The notes under the pieces were generated by a model. It had not been told where the DNA came from, searched no databases, and saw nothing but the letters and a program-made list of their open reading frames with translations. The position numbers were made by a program, and so were the translations under genes. Shown here piece by piece: positions 47,049 through 59,241 of a DNA stretch of 64,000 bases. The DNA comes from Spizellomyces punctatus DAOM BR117. Lineage: Eukaryota > Chytridiomycota > Chytridiomycetes > Spizellomycetales > Spizellomycetaceae. The stretch covers positions 925,219-989,218 of the forward strand of contig NW_015971539.1 in the NCBI RefSeq assembly GCF_000182565.1, in the 5' to 3' direction. Within the stretch, counting starts at the first letter, position 1. Each line of letters opens with the position of its first letter.

Positions 47049-48832
47049 TTATCGCAGATGGATCGAGGCAAGGACATTGCCGTGCTCAAGCTGCCTTGCA
47101 AGCTTATCAATAAATCCATTAGTATGGCCACCCCTCCTCTCCTCGTGCTTGCCTATGAATATTATTGACACGACTATTCGCGGCACAACGCGAGCAAGAA
47201 TGTACGTGGCGTTGACCTTCTTATCGTAAAAGTGAACTGGTTTGCCTTTTGACCGCGGTGTACTTGCAGTTGACTTTTTGAAGTAAGCTGTCATGAGATT
47301 TGAATAGTATCCTCCGGATAGCCGATCGTTGCGTGTAGGATTATTGCCACTTGTCGCGGGAAGCAGTTCTTGCTGCAGGATAGATATCATATTCGGCCAA
47401 TGCTCCATCGGAGGGTCCTGAACGGCGTACATCACTACTTTGCTGACGCATCCGATAATAAACAAGTAACAAATATTTCATTTCAATGAATCTTACCGAT
47501 GGAACACTGCATATAGCAGGAAAAGATTGTATTCCAGTCAGCTGCTCATTCGTGGTCCGCTTTGAGCATGTGTAACCCTCAGCGCAAAACGGAATATTTG
47601 GTCGAATCAAGTATATGAGGGAAATATTGAAAGCACTAGTATGTCGTCGATAGTGCGCCAATCTAATTTGGGCGTTAGGAAGGTCATAAATCTTCCACAA
47701 GAATTCAATTTAATGCTTACAAATGCAAAGCGGGTCCCACCGCATCGGAGTTTCCATCTGCGATCGGCGAAAGAGGGACTAGATGGACTCGTTTTTCCGT
47801 AATAATTCGATGAAAGAATATGGCGATCTTATTTGCAACAGAGAAGGCGAATCTTCTCATGAAGGAAAGGAGTTCCCTGCTGCAATTCAGTTTCTTGTCA
47901 CCGGATGCATGATTTCCCTTTAGCTATCAATTTTCAAGAGTCATCGGATCAATTCGGATCTCTATGATCACAACAGGAGTATATAACATGGTCTCACGTT
48001 TCCAATAAGGATGGACTCCCATTTGCGAAGACTGTCGTGCGCCACAAAAAGATGAAATGAAGCGTCCTTGAACGAATACTGTTCGATAGCCAGTTCGGCT
48101 AAGAGTAGGTGGAGCATAGATCGCACTTCCAACCTGAACTCGACAACATCAGCTTGATGAAAATGAAGAAAGATCTCCATTATCTGCTCACCCGAGTACA
48201 TGTACGGACTGCCCCAACGTGCGCACCATGAAAGGAAGATCCAATTTGCTGATGACGTTTACATCGGCTGCAAGACGTTCACATGTTCCTTCATCAAGAA
48301 AATCGAATGAGCTGAGGGTTTGATAACTATGAGAAAGAGATTAATCGTCAACCACACGCCACCAAAATGCAGACAGCTGGACGTACACTTTGACCATCTT
48401 CTCACGGACATCGCACCACATGGTCAAACTTTGGAGGACAGCTGTCGGTGGAAGATTCACATTGTTTTCCATGCTCTGCAGCTGGCTTATCGCTAGAGTC
48501 ACTTCATGGTAAGCTGCTTCCAGATTCTAAGATGTGTTACTTCTCAGATCAGAGAGTTCATTTTATGAGCCACTTATGTTGTCTTTCCTCCACGTACATC
48601 ACGTCGGAATAGTCTTTGTCGCAAGAAGCTGAATGCGACATATGCTTGCTCGTACGCAGCCAAAGAAGTTATAATTCGCAGTACCCCCGGCTCCTTCAGA
48701 ACTTTCCCGTCAATAAGTGTCTACAGCACATCGCAGACCTCCTAGCTGGTTTACCGGGATCTGGGAGGTGACGCCAGACAGTCTTGATTGATCTAGCTTG
48801 ATGATAGCATCGATGGCGGTTTGCAGATCCAT
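47049..48832 (-). CDS. KICS2: KICS2 (C12orf66)-like KICSTOR complex subunit
   Basis: The start is ATG 48832 (MDLQTAIDAIIKLDQSRL). The next exon reads VLRIITSLAAYEQAYVAFSF, LRQRLFRRDV, like the KICS2 'LAALAHLAAAEKVYHSL...' helix. Further exons give TMWCDVREKMVKV, then FRLEVRSMLHLLLAELAIEQ and HLFVAHDSLRKWESIL, matching 'FQLEVDVLCHLLKAQ...LHSAHTKLQTWGQI'. The 3' exons give IQSFPAICSVPS, PMEHWPNMISILQ and KPVHFYDKKVNATYILARV, then SIIFIGKHEERRGGHTNGF and GNVLASI, following human 'MHWPNVIMIM', 'VVHFYDDKVQSTYFL' and 'KVFASLKP'. About seven exons. In animals KICS2 with KPTN, ITFG2 and SZT2 anchors GATOR1 at the lysosome and represses TORC1 when amino acids are scarce. Exact inner splice sites between 48500 and 47600 were not all fixed. 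Confidence 0.8.
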
Positions 48833-49142
48833 GGCTGGCAGTCATAATCTTATCCGATGGCCATATTTCGTCATACCACTGTCTCCCCCAAAAGAGTGTC
48901 CATCGTGCGCGGGATGACAGGTACAGGTAAGCATTCGCTCGCATTGCGTCTTCGCACTTCATGTCACGTGATGAGAACCTCGCATCACGGGGACATCCAC
49001 GTCATAGGCCTGCTGGGGGTGTTGGTGCGGATCTTACACATGTAAACTAATTCTACCTGTACCTGTGGTATATACGTTTGCACCTGGTTTGGAATTTGCG
49101 GAGGGTTGCAGATAGAGTTTGACTGGACGTGGATCAACAAGG
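48833..49142. promoter_or_regulatory. Divergent upstream region of KICS2 and a mitochondrial carrier
   Basis: Only 310 nt separate the start codons of these divergent genes, so the promoters must be compact or shared. No specific element was identified. Confidence 0.35.
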
Positions 49143-50640
49143 ATGGAGAAAACAGTTGCTCATGAATCACCTGTGCATGTGCGTAAGCACATGCACTTCC
49201 CAATCACAATGTAAGGAGATGCCGCTAGCAAGGTGGCTGCAGTCCATTTTCCTTTTCCTTTACCTTTGATCACCTTCAAGGTACTCGGTCCATTCTAACG
49301 TAGCGTCTTCCTTCCGCATGTAGTCGGGATGAGAACCTTCGACATACTCTCGCAGGAGCCGCAGCAGGATTGGTATCCTCTGTCCTTGTATGTAAGTGGA
49401 GCTGTGATTACATTGATAAATGTAATAAGTAGTTTTTAATCTTGATGGTGCGTAGGTCCACTTGACGTTCTGAAAATTCGGCTACAGAATCAAATCGTGA
49501 AGCCCGGACAAATAGCAAAGTATCGGGGCACCATATCCGGATTGGAAATAATATGGCGGGAAGAAGGTTTACGTGGCCTATTTCGGGGATTGGGCGCAAC
49601 AACAGTGGCGTACATTGCAGATCGAGCAATATGGTTTGCATCGTACAATCGAATAAAGGAGCAATTGGCGAAGGTTGCAGGTGGGTAACCTTGGTGTTCG
49701 TGTTTTTTCAGCATGGTTCTACATTGTCTATTAATTAGGCCGGTCGCCCGATGATGCTGGTACCATTGTACATCTGAATGCATCCGTCGCTGCGTCTTTG
49801 CTGACAATGGCCTTTGTTAACCCTCTTTGGGTCGTTCGGACGCGAATGATGGTATGGACAACCTGACACGATGTATAGAGTAGGAAACTCCTTAACGCTC
49901 CTAAATTGCATAGGTTCAGAGTAGTGTTGCGAATGAAAAGTCTCGGTGGCATTACACGTCTACTTGGAACGCCCTCAGCAGTATTGTCAAAGCGGAAGGG
50001 TTTGGAGCGTTGTACAAGGGCTTCACCCCATCTCTACTGGGCATCACTCATGTGGCAGTTCAGTTTCCACTCTATGAAAAGCTGAAGGTTCTCATGCGAG
50101 GTATATTTACAATCTCCACGCTTGATTTCTGTTCCGCGACTTGTTCAATTAAAACAATGGTTCGCAGAGTTTGAGAAGAAGAGAGGACCGCAGGAGAATG
50201 ACTTGAGCGCCTTTAGTATCTTGGTCGCAAGTGCAGGATCAAAAATGGTCGCGAGTATAGCCACTTATCCTCATGAGGTAGATCGATGATGACGCCGATC
50301 AGGAAACTCTGGATGGAGCTAACGTGAAATTGTTGTGCGATTGTAGGTTCTCCGAACCAGATTACAAACCCAATCCGCACGGCGGCAGCTCACTCATATA
50401 CCCGACAAAATATGCGAAGGGCCCAACTGTCCCCCACCCGCACCGCCACCCCCACCAAAGACTGGACCGAAATATCGCGGTCTGATACATGCAACTAAAG
50501 TGATATTGAAGGAGGAGGGGTGGCATGCATTTTATCGGGGTCTCGGGACAAATCTCATCCGAACGGTGCCAGCGTCGGCACTGTCTCTATGGACGTACGA
50601 AGTCTTGGTGCAGAAAATGGGTCATACAGATGAATCATGA
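49143..50640 (+). CDS. Mitochondrial carrier (SLC25; NAD+/folate/pyrimidine-nucleotide branch)
   Basis: The first exon from ATG 49143 (MEKTVAHESPVHVRKHMHFP) splices at a GTAAGG donor near 49211 to RDENLRHTLAGAAAGLVSSV, then (donor 49392, acceptor 49455) to L-V-CPLDVLKIRLQNQ. Three mitochondrial carrier repeats follow, with signature motifs PLDVLKIRLQ, NPLWVVRTRM and YPHEVLRTRLQ. The third repeat, KMVASIATYPHEVLRTRLQ and LGTNLIRTVPASALSLWTYE, is closest to the yeast NAD+ carriers Ndt1/Ndt2 and to the SLC25A32/33/36 branch; the second-repeat P-x-W signature also fits this branch. The protein sits in the inner membrane, and substrate choice among NAD+, FAD/folate and pyrimidine nucleotides cannot be made by eye. 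A Pro-rich loop (PNCPPPAPPPPPKTGPKY) in repeat 3 is unusual. Confidence 0.88.
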
Positions 50641-50850
50641 GAGTTATAGACGTTCAACTTAGAGTTATTATCCGCAAAGATTTTGAATAGTGGAATATGT
50701 CACTCAAATATACCCATTACAAGTATAGGATAGGGACGCGCAGCACTTGCCGCGCTGTGTCAGCGCACGTCACGTGTTGCGCAACCCGCAACACTCGTTG
50801 GACGATCTTCCGACAATTGCAATTAAGACTTGCAACCTTTGAACAGTGCA

Positions 50851-51751
50851 ATGTACACGCTGATCACTGGACTCTATAAGCAGTGGACACAAAAGGAAGA
50901 GTTCTACGTTATCATATTGGGGCTGGATAATGCCGGGAAAACGGTGAGTTTGAATGGCAGCTTATCCTACAAGTTCTGGACTTCAAAATAGTGAAACTCA
51001 TCACTCTATCCAGACTCTTTTGGAGCGTATAAAGTCGATATATTTGGGGGTAGCTGGTCTTCCTCCAGAAAAGATCGCGCCGACCGTTGGTTTAAACAGT
51101 TGAGTTGTGTCCTCCTACAAGTCACATTCTAGGGTTGCTTCTCGAGCACCCCTAACCTTTCTTCTTTTTGCGGTGCGCTCCTGTACTCACCTAGTATAGT
51201 CGGAAAGGTTGAAATCAATAACACCCGCTTAAATTTTTGGGATCTGGGTGGACAGCGAGAACTTCACAGCATCTGGGAGAAATACTATTCCGAATGTCAC
51301 GCCATTGTTTTTGTAGTTGACGCTACCGATAAGGAGAGGATTGAAGAGGTTAAGGAGACATTTGGTCGGTCTCTCTTCCCCTTTGCCGGTTTCTCTCAGT
51401 GAAGCTGTTACATTTTTCTGATATATCAAGCTTAGAGACCGTGATCACGAATGACACAGTCGAGGGTGTCCCAGTACTCATGCTTGCAAACAAGCAAGAT
51501 GTCCCGTCAGCTCTAAAAGTGCACGAAATCAAAGAAATTTTCAACCCGATTGCTCTGCGACTTGGCGCAAGGGACAGCAAAGTACTGCCGGTGTCGGCTT
51601 TGAAGGGGTGGGTCTCTTCCCCGTTCCTGTTGCCTGCTTTGCCAAAGAGTCACATTTCTTCCATAGGGACGGCGTGCAGGAAGCAGTAGATTGGTTGTTT
51701 GTTCGCCTTCAGCGAAACAGAACAAATAGGCCGCCCATCTTCAGGAATTAA
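50851..51751 (+). CDS. ARFRP1: ARFRP1/Arl3-type Arf-like GTPase
   Basis: The start at 50851 gives MYTLITGLYKQWTQKEEFYV, almost the standard ARFRP1 N-terminus (MYTLLSGLYKY...). G1 is ILGLDNAGKTTLLERIK, switch I is KIAPTVGLN, and G3 is LNFWDLGGQRELHSIWEKYY. G4 is LMLANKQDVPSA, G5 is VLPVSALKG, and the end is NRPPIFRN. Introns fall after LDNAGKT and after GLN, and two more near 51365-51428 and 51610-51666. There is no Gly-2 for myristoylation; members of this branch are instead N-terminally acetylated and recruited to the trans-Golgi, where they recruit Arl1 and golgins. It lies 210 nt after the carrier on the same strand. Confidence 0.93.
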
Positions 51752-51938
51752 AGTAGTATATGATTATGGAATGGTCAGACCCTATACCATTATGATTTTA
51801 TTTCTACGCTTTTTTCCTTTGGATTCAGTATTTACATTTTCCTCCTTTTGGCGGTAACAACCACCGCTTATCCCCTTCGTCTTCCCTTTTATACAATGGT
51901 GTCGTGCAATATCTTACAGAAAAATCCGATAAAATCCT

Positions 51939-53793
51939 TTACAGGCAGAACTCAAGGTGGGACGCAAAAACAGGCGCTACGAACGAGAATTCTTCGGTTG
52001 AATACTTCTTGACTACATTCGATGTCTTGGGATTTTGGTCAAGCACAAGCATCATCAGAGGTCTGGAGAGTTCCTTCAAAGCGTCTTCCATGTACCCAGA
52101 TGAAGCGACGAGGTGCTGATTCTGCAATGAGATGACAGGGCATCAGTTTAAGAGTAAGGAGCGGCACGCTGTATCTATGGTCACAGTGTATGTTACATAC
52201 CCACGGGTCGTCATTCATCACTTTACGAGCTGTGTAGTTGGCCACGGCTGCAAGCTGAGAAGGCTTAACTCTCACAAACTTCTGGTCGTACTGTGCAACT
52301 TCAACCAAGTATTTGGCTGTTTGGTGGTACTTTTTCTCAAAGCGTGTTTTTCCATTAATCTGCCGAAGAAATTGTAACGGAGTCGGATACGTGTAGACAC
52401 CGACAACCTCTAGAATCTTGCTCTCCATCATCATAAACTCATTGGGCGTCCAAGTTGGAGCCATCGTGCCCATCAGCTTTTTATACGTCCATCCGGGGTT
52501 TTGTGAGTCACCCTTCGCCGCCAGCGAAAGAGTCGCCACAACGGCAAGAAGAAGTCCGCGATCATCCCACGTCATTTCGTAGTTACCGTAGGAGCGAACG
52601 TACTTCCATTTTGCAATGAAAAGATCAAACGTGCGGATTGCCGTAAACAAGACGTCAGGAGAGCATTTTAGGCCTGAGTGGATTGCAAATAAGGTGTTGA
52701 TGGCTTTTGCCCGCTGCTGACAAGTGAATGGGCGCGGAGAGGCGACGTCAACATTGCACATTCGAACCTGAGATGGAAGCGGGGTAAGCATAAAGGAACT
52801 AGGACACCGTTTCTGTCCACATGCACATACTTCTGCTTCCCAGTCTGCTTTGGCGTGCTCTTCGGCGTATTCATCAAATCCGAAAAGATCATTGCTATCA
52901 ATAACGGGAGGGTCTGAGATTCGGCGACCTAAAGATTCACGTTTCTGCTGTTGTGATATTGGAGCTTGATCGGGAGTTGGGGATTTCAAGCGAGCCTGGG
53001 CGACCGGAGCAGCCGGATGAGAGGTACGGTGACGGACGGGAGTTATGTCGGGACTGGTCTTGTTCTCGATGTCTTGGAGGGGTGAAGACAACTTCATTCG
53101 CTCAAGTTGTCCAGCTGGCGGAGACACAGACCAAGCGTCTATCATATCAAAGAGGGCTTTCTGCTTAAGCAGTTGGGCAGGGTGAGGTGACGAAGATGTG
53201 GTTTGAGGCGCCGCGAACGAGGAAACAGGGGCTTTGATGGGTGAAATTTCCATGGCGTCAGCGGAACGGACCTCCTCCTTCATCATCTCTCGCGTACTTG
53301 AACCATAGGTTTTCTTCATTGCGTTGACGGGCACAAAGTGTCCCGTCGGCAAAAAGTTGGTAGATGCACGCGAACCCTTACTAACGCCGTTTACGGGAGC
53401 CAAAATGCTCTTCGAGACAAGCTTTATTGGTACAGCACTTTCCTTGCTGAAGGTATCAATACGAGCAGAAGGGATGGTAGAATGGATGAAACCGATGTTC
53501 TCCTTCCCACTAAGGCCAGGCCGACAACTATTGGCTTGGTCACGAGTGTTACCCTTGGAAGATAGTGCACGACGAGCCACGGCGTTCCTCTCCTTTCCCT
53601 TTTCTTTTGCCGCACGGTACGCAGTAGAGATATTCTTGGGCTTGGGCGCCAGGACAGGTGCCGTGCTTTTCACATCGCTCTTGATCCTTTTAGCCTCTTG
53701 TCGTGAAGAAGGGCGTTCTGCTGGCCTCTTGACGCCATTATTGAGCTCCGCAGACTCAACGAGTACGCCAGCAGACTGCTTTCTAGACCACAT
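51939..53793 (-). CDS. Divergent mitotic-type cyclin
   Basis: The large first exon (53793 to 52203) joins at NDDPW to NQHLVASSGYMEDALKELSR, giving about 590 aa. The first 300 residues are disordered and basic and contain a perfect destruction box, RRALSSKGN (R74-x-x-L77-x4-N82), the APC/C degron of B-type cyclins. The cyclin fold begins near SPRPFTCQQRAKAINTLFAI. It shows FTAIRTFDLFIAKWKYV, LAVVATLSLAAKGD, the FMMMESKILEVVGVYTYPTP segment (cf. 'ME..iL..L.f....PTp..FL') and a second box with TAKYLVEVAQYD and QLAAVANYTARKVM. The canonical MRAILVDW opening is replaced by CQQRAKAINTLF, so CDK choice is uncertain. A Cys-rich spacer (VCACGQKRCPSS) precedes the cyclin box. Confidence 0.8.
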
Positions 53794-54246
53794 TTTGGCG
53801 GTAGCCGCGGAAACATAACCTCTAGGTTGCTGGCCAGTTGTAGGGTGTGCTAAATCAACCCGCGTCTGTCATCGTCGGCTGTTAATTACTGACTTGGCAA
53901 TTGAAGACTCGTGTGCATACTACTTGCCTTTGGGACAGGCGGCGCAAACAGCATTGCGCTCCAGATATGAATTTCACAGTTTGAAGGTAATAACAGAATG
54001 TCAACTTTTGCGATCTGCAAGGATTCGTGCCGCTTACAAAGAAGAGCGCGTTGGGGGGCATCCCAGCTGGGCCGGGGTTGTCCAATCAACATTGATTACC
54101 ATATGCAACGTGACGGTGCCGTCCAGTTTTGTCAAACAGCTATCGCAGTCTGGGAACACTTTGCCCAGAGATCTTTCCCATTGACTATCTTGACTTGTAG
54201 CCTGCACCAGACCACTTTCAGGAAGCCTGCGCAAAGGAGACCGAGG
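53794..54246. promoter_or_regulatory. Divergent upstream region of the cyclin and CUL3 genes
   Basis: This 453-nt gap lies between two divergent start codons, one for a degron-bearing cyclin and one for a ubiquitin-ligase scaffold. The overlapping open frames on both strands here carry no recognisable domain. Confidence 0.35.
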
Positions 54247-57200
54247 ATGGCGGCCAGAAGGCCCAAGGTGGCGATGAAAATCAGGCCTCCAGCAAAGAAG
54301 TCGGTAAGTTATTTGACCGCCCTCTTTCCCATTCTTGAAAATGAATGCCTTTCGAGCGGGTCAACACGGCTTATAATGGCCGTTGAAAGGACAGGTCGCG
54401 TGCTAGCTGAGAATAAGCTAATATATTGTTTTTGCTTTTTTGCTATTCAGAATGCCGAGACTCAATGGACAGAAACATGGGAACGGCTGTCGACAGCGAT
54501 AAAAGAGATATACAAGAGAAATGCTGGGGTACTGAGCTTTGAGGAGCTGTATAGGTCGGCTGGGGCTGGAACTGGTCGATATTCCAAGCAAAGTATATAG
54601 GCTGACGATTTCTGCTTCTTTACCACAGAAATGCCTACAACATGGTTTTGAACAAGCAGGGCGATAAACTGTACAATGGTGTGCGAGACGTCGTGACAGA
54701 GCATCTTCAGCAGGTTGCAAGGGATTTTGTTGTTCCATCTTTTCCTCAAATGGCTCCTGGAGGCGGGATGACGGGGGGAACTGAATTCCTCAAAACGGTG
54801 AAGAACGTATGGGAAGATCACACCACGTGCATGTTGATGATTCGAGACATCTTGATGTATATGGTTGGTCAAGCAATCATGTCTAACTTCACCTACACAG
54901 GTGGACTCATTGAAGATGGCTTACTATAGGATCGTGTATATGTCAAGGCGGCGAACCTTGCTCCGGTGTACGATCTTGGCTTAGATTTGTTCCGGGACGT
55001 GGTGCAAAGGTCCCCAGACTACCCCATATCAAGGCACTTGATCGCTACATTGCTGTATCACATTCGATTAGAACGAGATGGCGAGGTCATTGATCGGCTA
55101 GTTCTGAAGAATATTATTGATATGCTCTTAGGACTCAGTGAACCAAGGGGTAAGTACCTTGCACTTGGATTATCATATACCTTGGAATTTGGAAAGCTAA
55201 TGCATGTCGTAGGACCGACGCGCACACGTAACGACAAAACAGTGTACGTCACGGACTTTGAGGAGACGTTTTTGGAATCCAGTCGAGAGTTTTATCGGTT
55301 GGAAGGGCAAGTGTTCCTGCAGCAATGCGATGCCACAGAGTACCTTAAAAAGGTGAGTCGGTTTGCGCAGTCCGTAGTAAGCGGGCCTCCTCATGTGTCC
55401 GTTCAGGCTGAGCGGCGGCTACAAGAGGAGGAGCAACGTATAGCAAATTATCTGGCCTCAACCACAGAACCCAAAATAAGACAAGTTTTGGAGGAGGAGC
55501 TACTCCAGAGACATGTAAAGGCGGTGATTGAGGTTAGTGGTATGTTTCAGTCGCCGTACTTCTTAGTAGACTGACATGGTCCATCAGATGGAAAATTCGG
55601 GCTTAGTGGCTATGTTATCTAATGACAAATACAATGACCTGAGCCGAATGTACCACCTTTTCAGTCGGGTGTCTAATGGACACGCGGAAATGCGGCACAA
55701 TGCTTCGAGCTATGTGGAGGGGTTAGCTAGGGCCATCAATGAGACATATGGTGGGATGGGGGAAGCTGCCGATCCTTCAACGATCGCGACTTCAGCATCT
55801 TTGGCAAAGGCTTCAGAGCAAGACGTGGAAGCCTCGGCGGCATCAACACAACAAGCGAATCCCACACAATGGGTAGAAAGAATACTAGCATTGAAGGACA
55901 AATTCGACAAGATCCTAGAACAGTCATTCGCGAATGACCGACATTTCGAAACAGATATAAATGCTGCAATTGAAAGATCGATCAACCAGAACAGAAAAGC
56001 TCCGGAGTTCGTCAGCTTGTTTATCGACGAGAACCTACGAAAAGGCCTCAAGGGGGTGCGTATCTGATCCACTGATGTTTAACATTGGCGATAACCGTGT
56101 AACCGGCTGTTCATGTGGTTGTTAGAAAACGGAGATCGAGGTCGACAGTCTCCTGGATAAAACGGTTACTCTTTTCCGCTTTATCGAGGAGAAGGATGTG
56201 TTTGAGAGGTACTACAAGCAGCATTTAGCCAAGCGGCTGCTTCTGGGCAGGAGTGTCAGTGAAGATGCGGAGAAGAATATGATTGGAAAACTGAAGGTCC
56301 GAATTATGATCTTCCCGCAGCTTTAGTCTTATGACCTAATTCTCTCCTACAGGTTGAGTGCGGATGCCAGTTCACAGTCAAGTTGGAAGGCATGTTCAAC
56401 GATATGCGGCTTGCAGCTGATACGATGGGTGATTTCCGATCCCACCTAGCGAATTCTATAACGGCACCAAAGAACATGCCTGAACTATATGTTAACGTGC
56501 TGACCTCTACTTTCTGGCCTATGAACACCGCTACCAGCGGGGATACTTGCGTGTTTCCCACCGAGATAACTGCGGCTATGGATCATTTCCAGAGATTCTA
56601 CCATTCGAGGCATTCTGGTCGTCGGTTGACGTGGTTAACACATATCGGATCTGCCGATATTAAGGCAAACTTCGATAAGGGCCGAAAGGAAATTAACGTT
56701 TCAACATACGCCATGGTGCTATTGGTTGGCATTTTCAATAAACTTGCCGATGGACAATCAATTTCGTACGACCGAATTCGCGAAGAGAGCAGCATTCCAG
56801 ACCACGATCTGAAGCGAACGTTACAAAGTCTTTCAGTGGCAAAACACCGGATATTGTTGAAGAGCACGAAAGGGCGGGATATCTCACCTAGTGATCACTT
56901 CAAGGTCAACACCGGGTTTACCTCGCAGTTGCACAAGATTAAAATTCAACAGATATCGGCAACCTCTGGAAGCTCATCATCCGCTAGCAATTCGATGGAA
57001 ACAGACGCAGAGCGAGCGGATACGTTAGAAAAAGTCGATGAAGCACGAAAGCACCAGGTTGAAGCCTGCATTGTGCGGATCATGAAATCAAGGAAGAGAA
57101 TGGATCATAATAATCTAGTCGCTGAGGTCGTAAAGCAATTGAGCGCTCGATTTTCTCCAAGTCCTTTAATGGTTAAGAAACGGGTCGAGGGATTGATTGA

Positions 57201-57329
57201 GCGCGAATATTTGGAACGAGATAAGAGTGACAGGTGGGTACATCAACGCGCATGCAAGTGGTCCAGCCAGCCAAACCAGAGAAATAACTGTTCCGTTATA
57301 AAAGGAAAATCTACAATTATCTCGCATAA
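54247..57329 (+). CDS. CUL3: Cullin-3, scaffold of BTB-type ubiquitin ligases
   Basis: The start at 54247 gives [19 protein letters not shown], a short basic N-terminus like CUL3, then [20 protein letters not shown] and [20 protein letters not shown], diagnostic of CUL3. Cullin repeats continue through [18 protein letters not shown] and [13 protein letters not shown], then the cullin homology domain ([37 protein letters not shown]). The neddylation site is IVRIMKSRK near the C-terminus. The last intron (57236-57305 region) joins KSDR to KIYNYLA, restoring the universal cullin C-terminus and giving the stop at 57329; reading through the intron would destroy it. An acidic Ala/Ser-rich loop ([19 protein letters not shown]) is an unusual insert in the stalk. 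Cul3 binds BTB adaptors and Rbx1. Confidence 0.95.
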
Positions 57330-57944
57330 CCTCCATTTCATCTACCTTTTGAAGCCGGGCTCTTTTTGGCGTTACCATTTTTGCTTGATCTCTTGTTGTT
57401 CCACCCAATCCATTTTTTGTGCAGAGCAAGACCAGCCCTACAGGATTTGTGCCTATGGCAGACGTGTTCCAGCCAGGAAACTCAATCTACCCCAACTGTT
57501 ACTACTTTCTTTTTGAATATGCTAGATGCGTGTATTTTTGTTCATAAATTTTGAGGCATGATTATTATATTTGTCCTCTTGTTCAATAGCGAGTTTTTCA
57601 ACAATTTGCTCAAAGTTAACAAAGGCTTATAAGGTTTCATTGCCAAAGGTTGTGAAGATTGATACACATGTGGGACATCTAGAATCCAATGCATCCCTCG
57701 TGGAAACCCAAACAATAAAAGGGCGACAAAATATCCTCCGACTGCTTGCCTCCTTTATTATTAACCTTCGCACGAGCTGCGCGACGCGTGAGTCGTCTCG
57801 TAATCGTCATCTAAAAAACCCCGACATGGATGGGAAACCTTATGAATGGCCTTGGGAAAGTTCTTCACGAGAGCTCGTCCTCGTCCTACATGTGATCCAT
57901 TCCTTGCACGTAGTTTGCGGAGAACGACGAGATAGAACGTTTCC
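57330..57944. other. Intergenic region between CUL3 and the copper-fist gene
   Basis: This 615-nt gap contains one open frame (57571-57948) with no recognisable domain, read here as a shadow. It should hold the CUL3 3' end and the promoter of the copper-fist gene. No RNA gene was seen. Confidence 0.45.
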
Positions 57945-59241
57945 ATGATCATTTTTGACGACCGACGCTTTGCGTGCAAATCATGTCAACGTGGGCACCG
58001 GAACGTGGCATGCGACCATCTGCAAAGAATGGTATTTGAGATCCGGGCAATAGGACGACCAAAAGAGAAGCTTAAGCAGCGCGCTGTGCGAAAAAGAGCT
58101 TATGCGCCTGAAAAATCCAAGGAAGAGGCGCTCATAGGCAAAGTCCAAGGTACTGCACATTTTGCGAATGGACATGGACCACCATTCGGACGGCATTGAT
58201 AATCTGGCCTTTTTGACTTTACTCAACCAGTCCAAGTATCTACCGGTACCGTCTTTGTATATGTGCCTGTGGACCCTACCTATGAGGCCTTGCAAGAGCG
58301 ACTATCTCGGATAGATGCATGTAATATTGGCGTACAGAGAGCCAAATCAAAAGACGCGGCGACATTGGAAGTAGAGACACATTCAGCACTGTTTCTCACG
58401 GTGCGGATATATCATGATCTTTGTAAGTTTGTCGTCTTGAAAAGATCTCTACGGGATAAGAGGTGGACACCTGCAGTCAGTTTTGATCTGACGCGATTCC
58501 GTCTACTTTTTTTCCATCAAAAAAGCGGATGATGGTGTCCCTGCGCGATTCAGCCCTGTTCCTGTCCGGCCTGATGTGCGACATCGTCGATGTCTTTCTG
58601 AAACGTCCGCCATCACTACGACACCCAAGATATCCCGACCGCACAGGGCTTCACCGTATGTCGTTTCTGTCCCCTCATCGCCGAGAACATCATCCCCTCA
58701 AAGTCCCTCCACGCCAAATTGTGGGTTTGGCAAGAACTCAACGTTACGACCTTGTTTCCCGAGCCCACCACGGTCATTGCCCGCCAGCCCCACACCCATA
58801 ATGCAGGAATATCCATCTGACACAGACACGGGGGCGACAGATAAATCAGCTTTCATGTCTGAATTCTTCTACAACACCTCCCCTCCCATTCAGGCGTGTT
58901 TTCCTGATATCCACTTTGAACAACTGTTCAATAATGCTTCAAGAACGCCCGCACCTGAAGGAGGGAGTGATGTAGGATTGTTAGGAGAACCTTGGCTGGA
59001 TCTTTTACCCTTGGAGGACAGTTTTATGGCATTGGACGAAACGTCCGCGTCAGTAAACAGCGGTGTTGACGCAGATGGATTTGAGGATGTATTTTGTCAA
59101 GTAGACGAAAGCATCCGAACATCGGATGAATTTTTTCAGCGGGAGGACATTGGCGATACAAGTGTGCAGTCATGCGTGAGCCGTTGCGTTCTTGGGGACA
59201 ATGGATTTGAAGATATACTGAGGAGGGCTAGGGAAATGTGA
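57945..59241 (+). CDS. Copper-fist transcription factor
   Basis: The first exon from ATG 57945 is a textbook copper-fist domain: MIIFDDRRFACKSCQRGHRN, then VACDHLQRMVFEIRAIGRPK. It has the C-x2-C-x8-C-x-H zinc pattern and the RGHR and GRP DNA-contact motifs of Ace1/Mac1/Cuf1. The usual CIRGHR reads CQRGHR here. Exon 1 ends near 58147, a middle exon around 58240-58420 encodes VPVDPTYEALQERLSRIDAC, and the last exon (from about 58525) is Pro/Ser-rich followed by an acidic C-terminus (LDLLPLEDSFMALDETSAS) suited to activation. The protein has few Cys-rich copper-sensing clusters after the DNA-binding domain, so it may be a regulator of copper or iron uptake genes or a non-copper member. Exact inner splice sites are not fixed. 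Confidence 0.85.

Noticed and set aside
53998-54600. Long plus-strand ORF covering the CUL3 start
   Set aside because: It reads through the first CUL3 intron and only partly coincides with coding frame; the CUL3 exons explain it.
57571-57948. Separate small gene before the copper-fist factor
   Set aside because: The 125-codon frame has no domain, no splice partners and overlaps the copper-fist start; it looks like chance.
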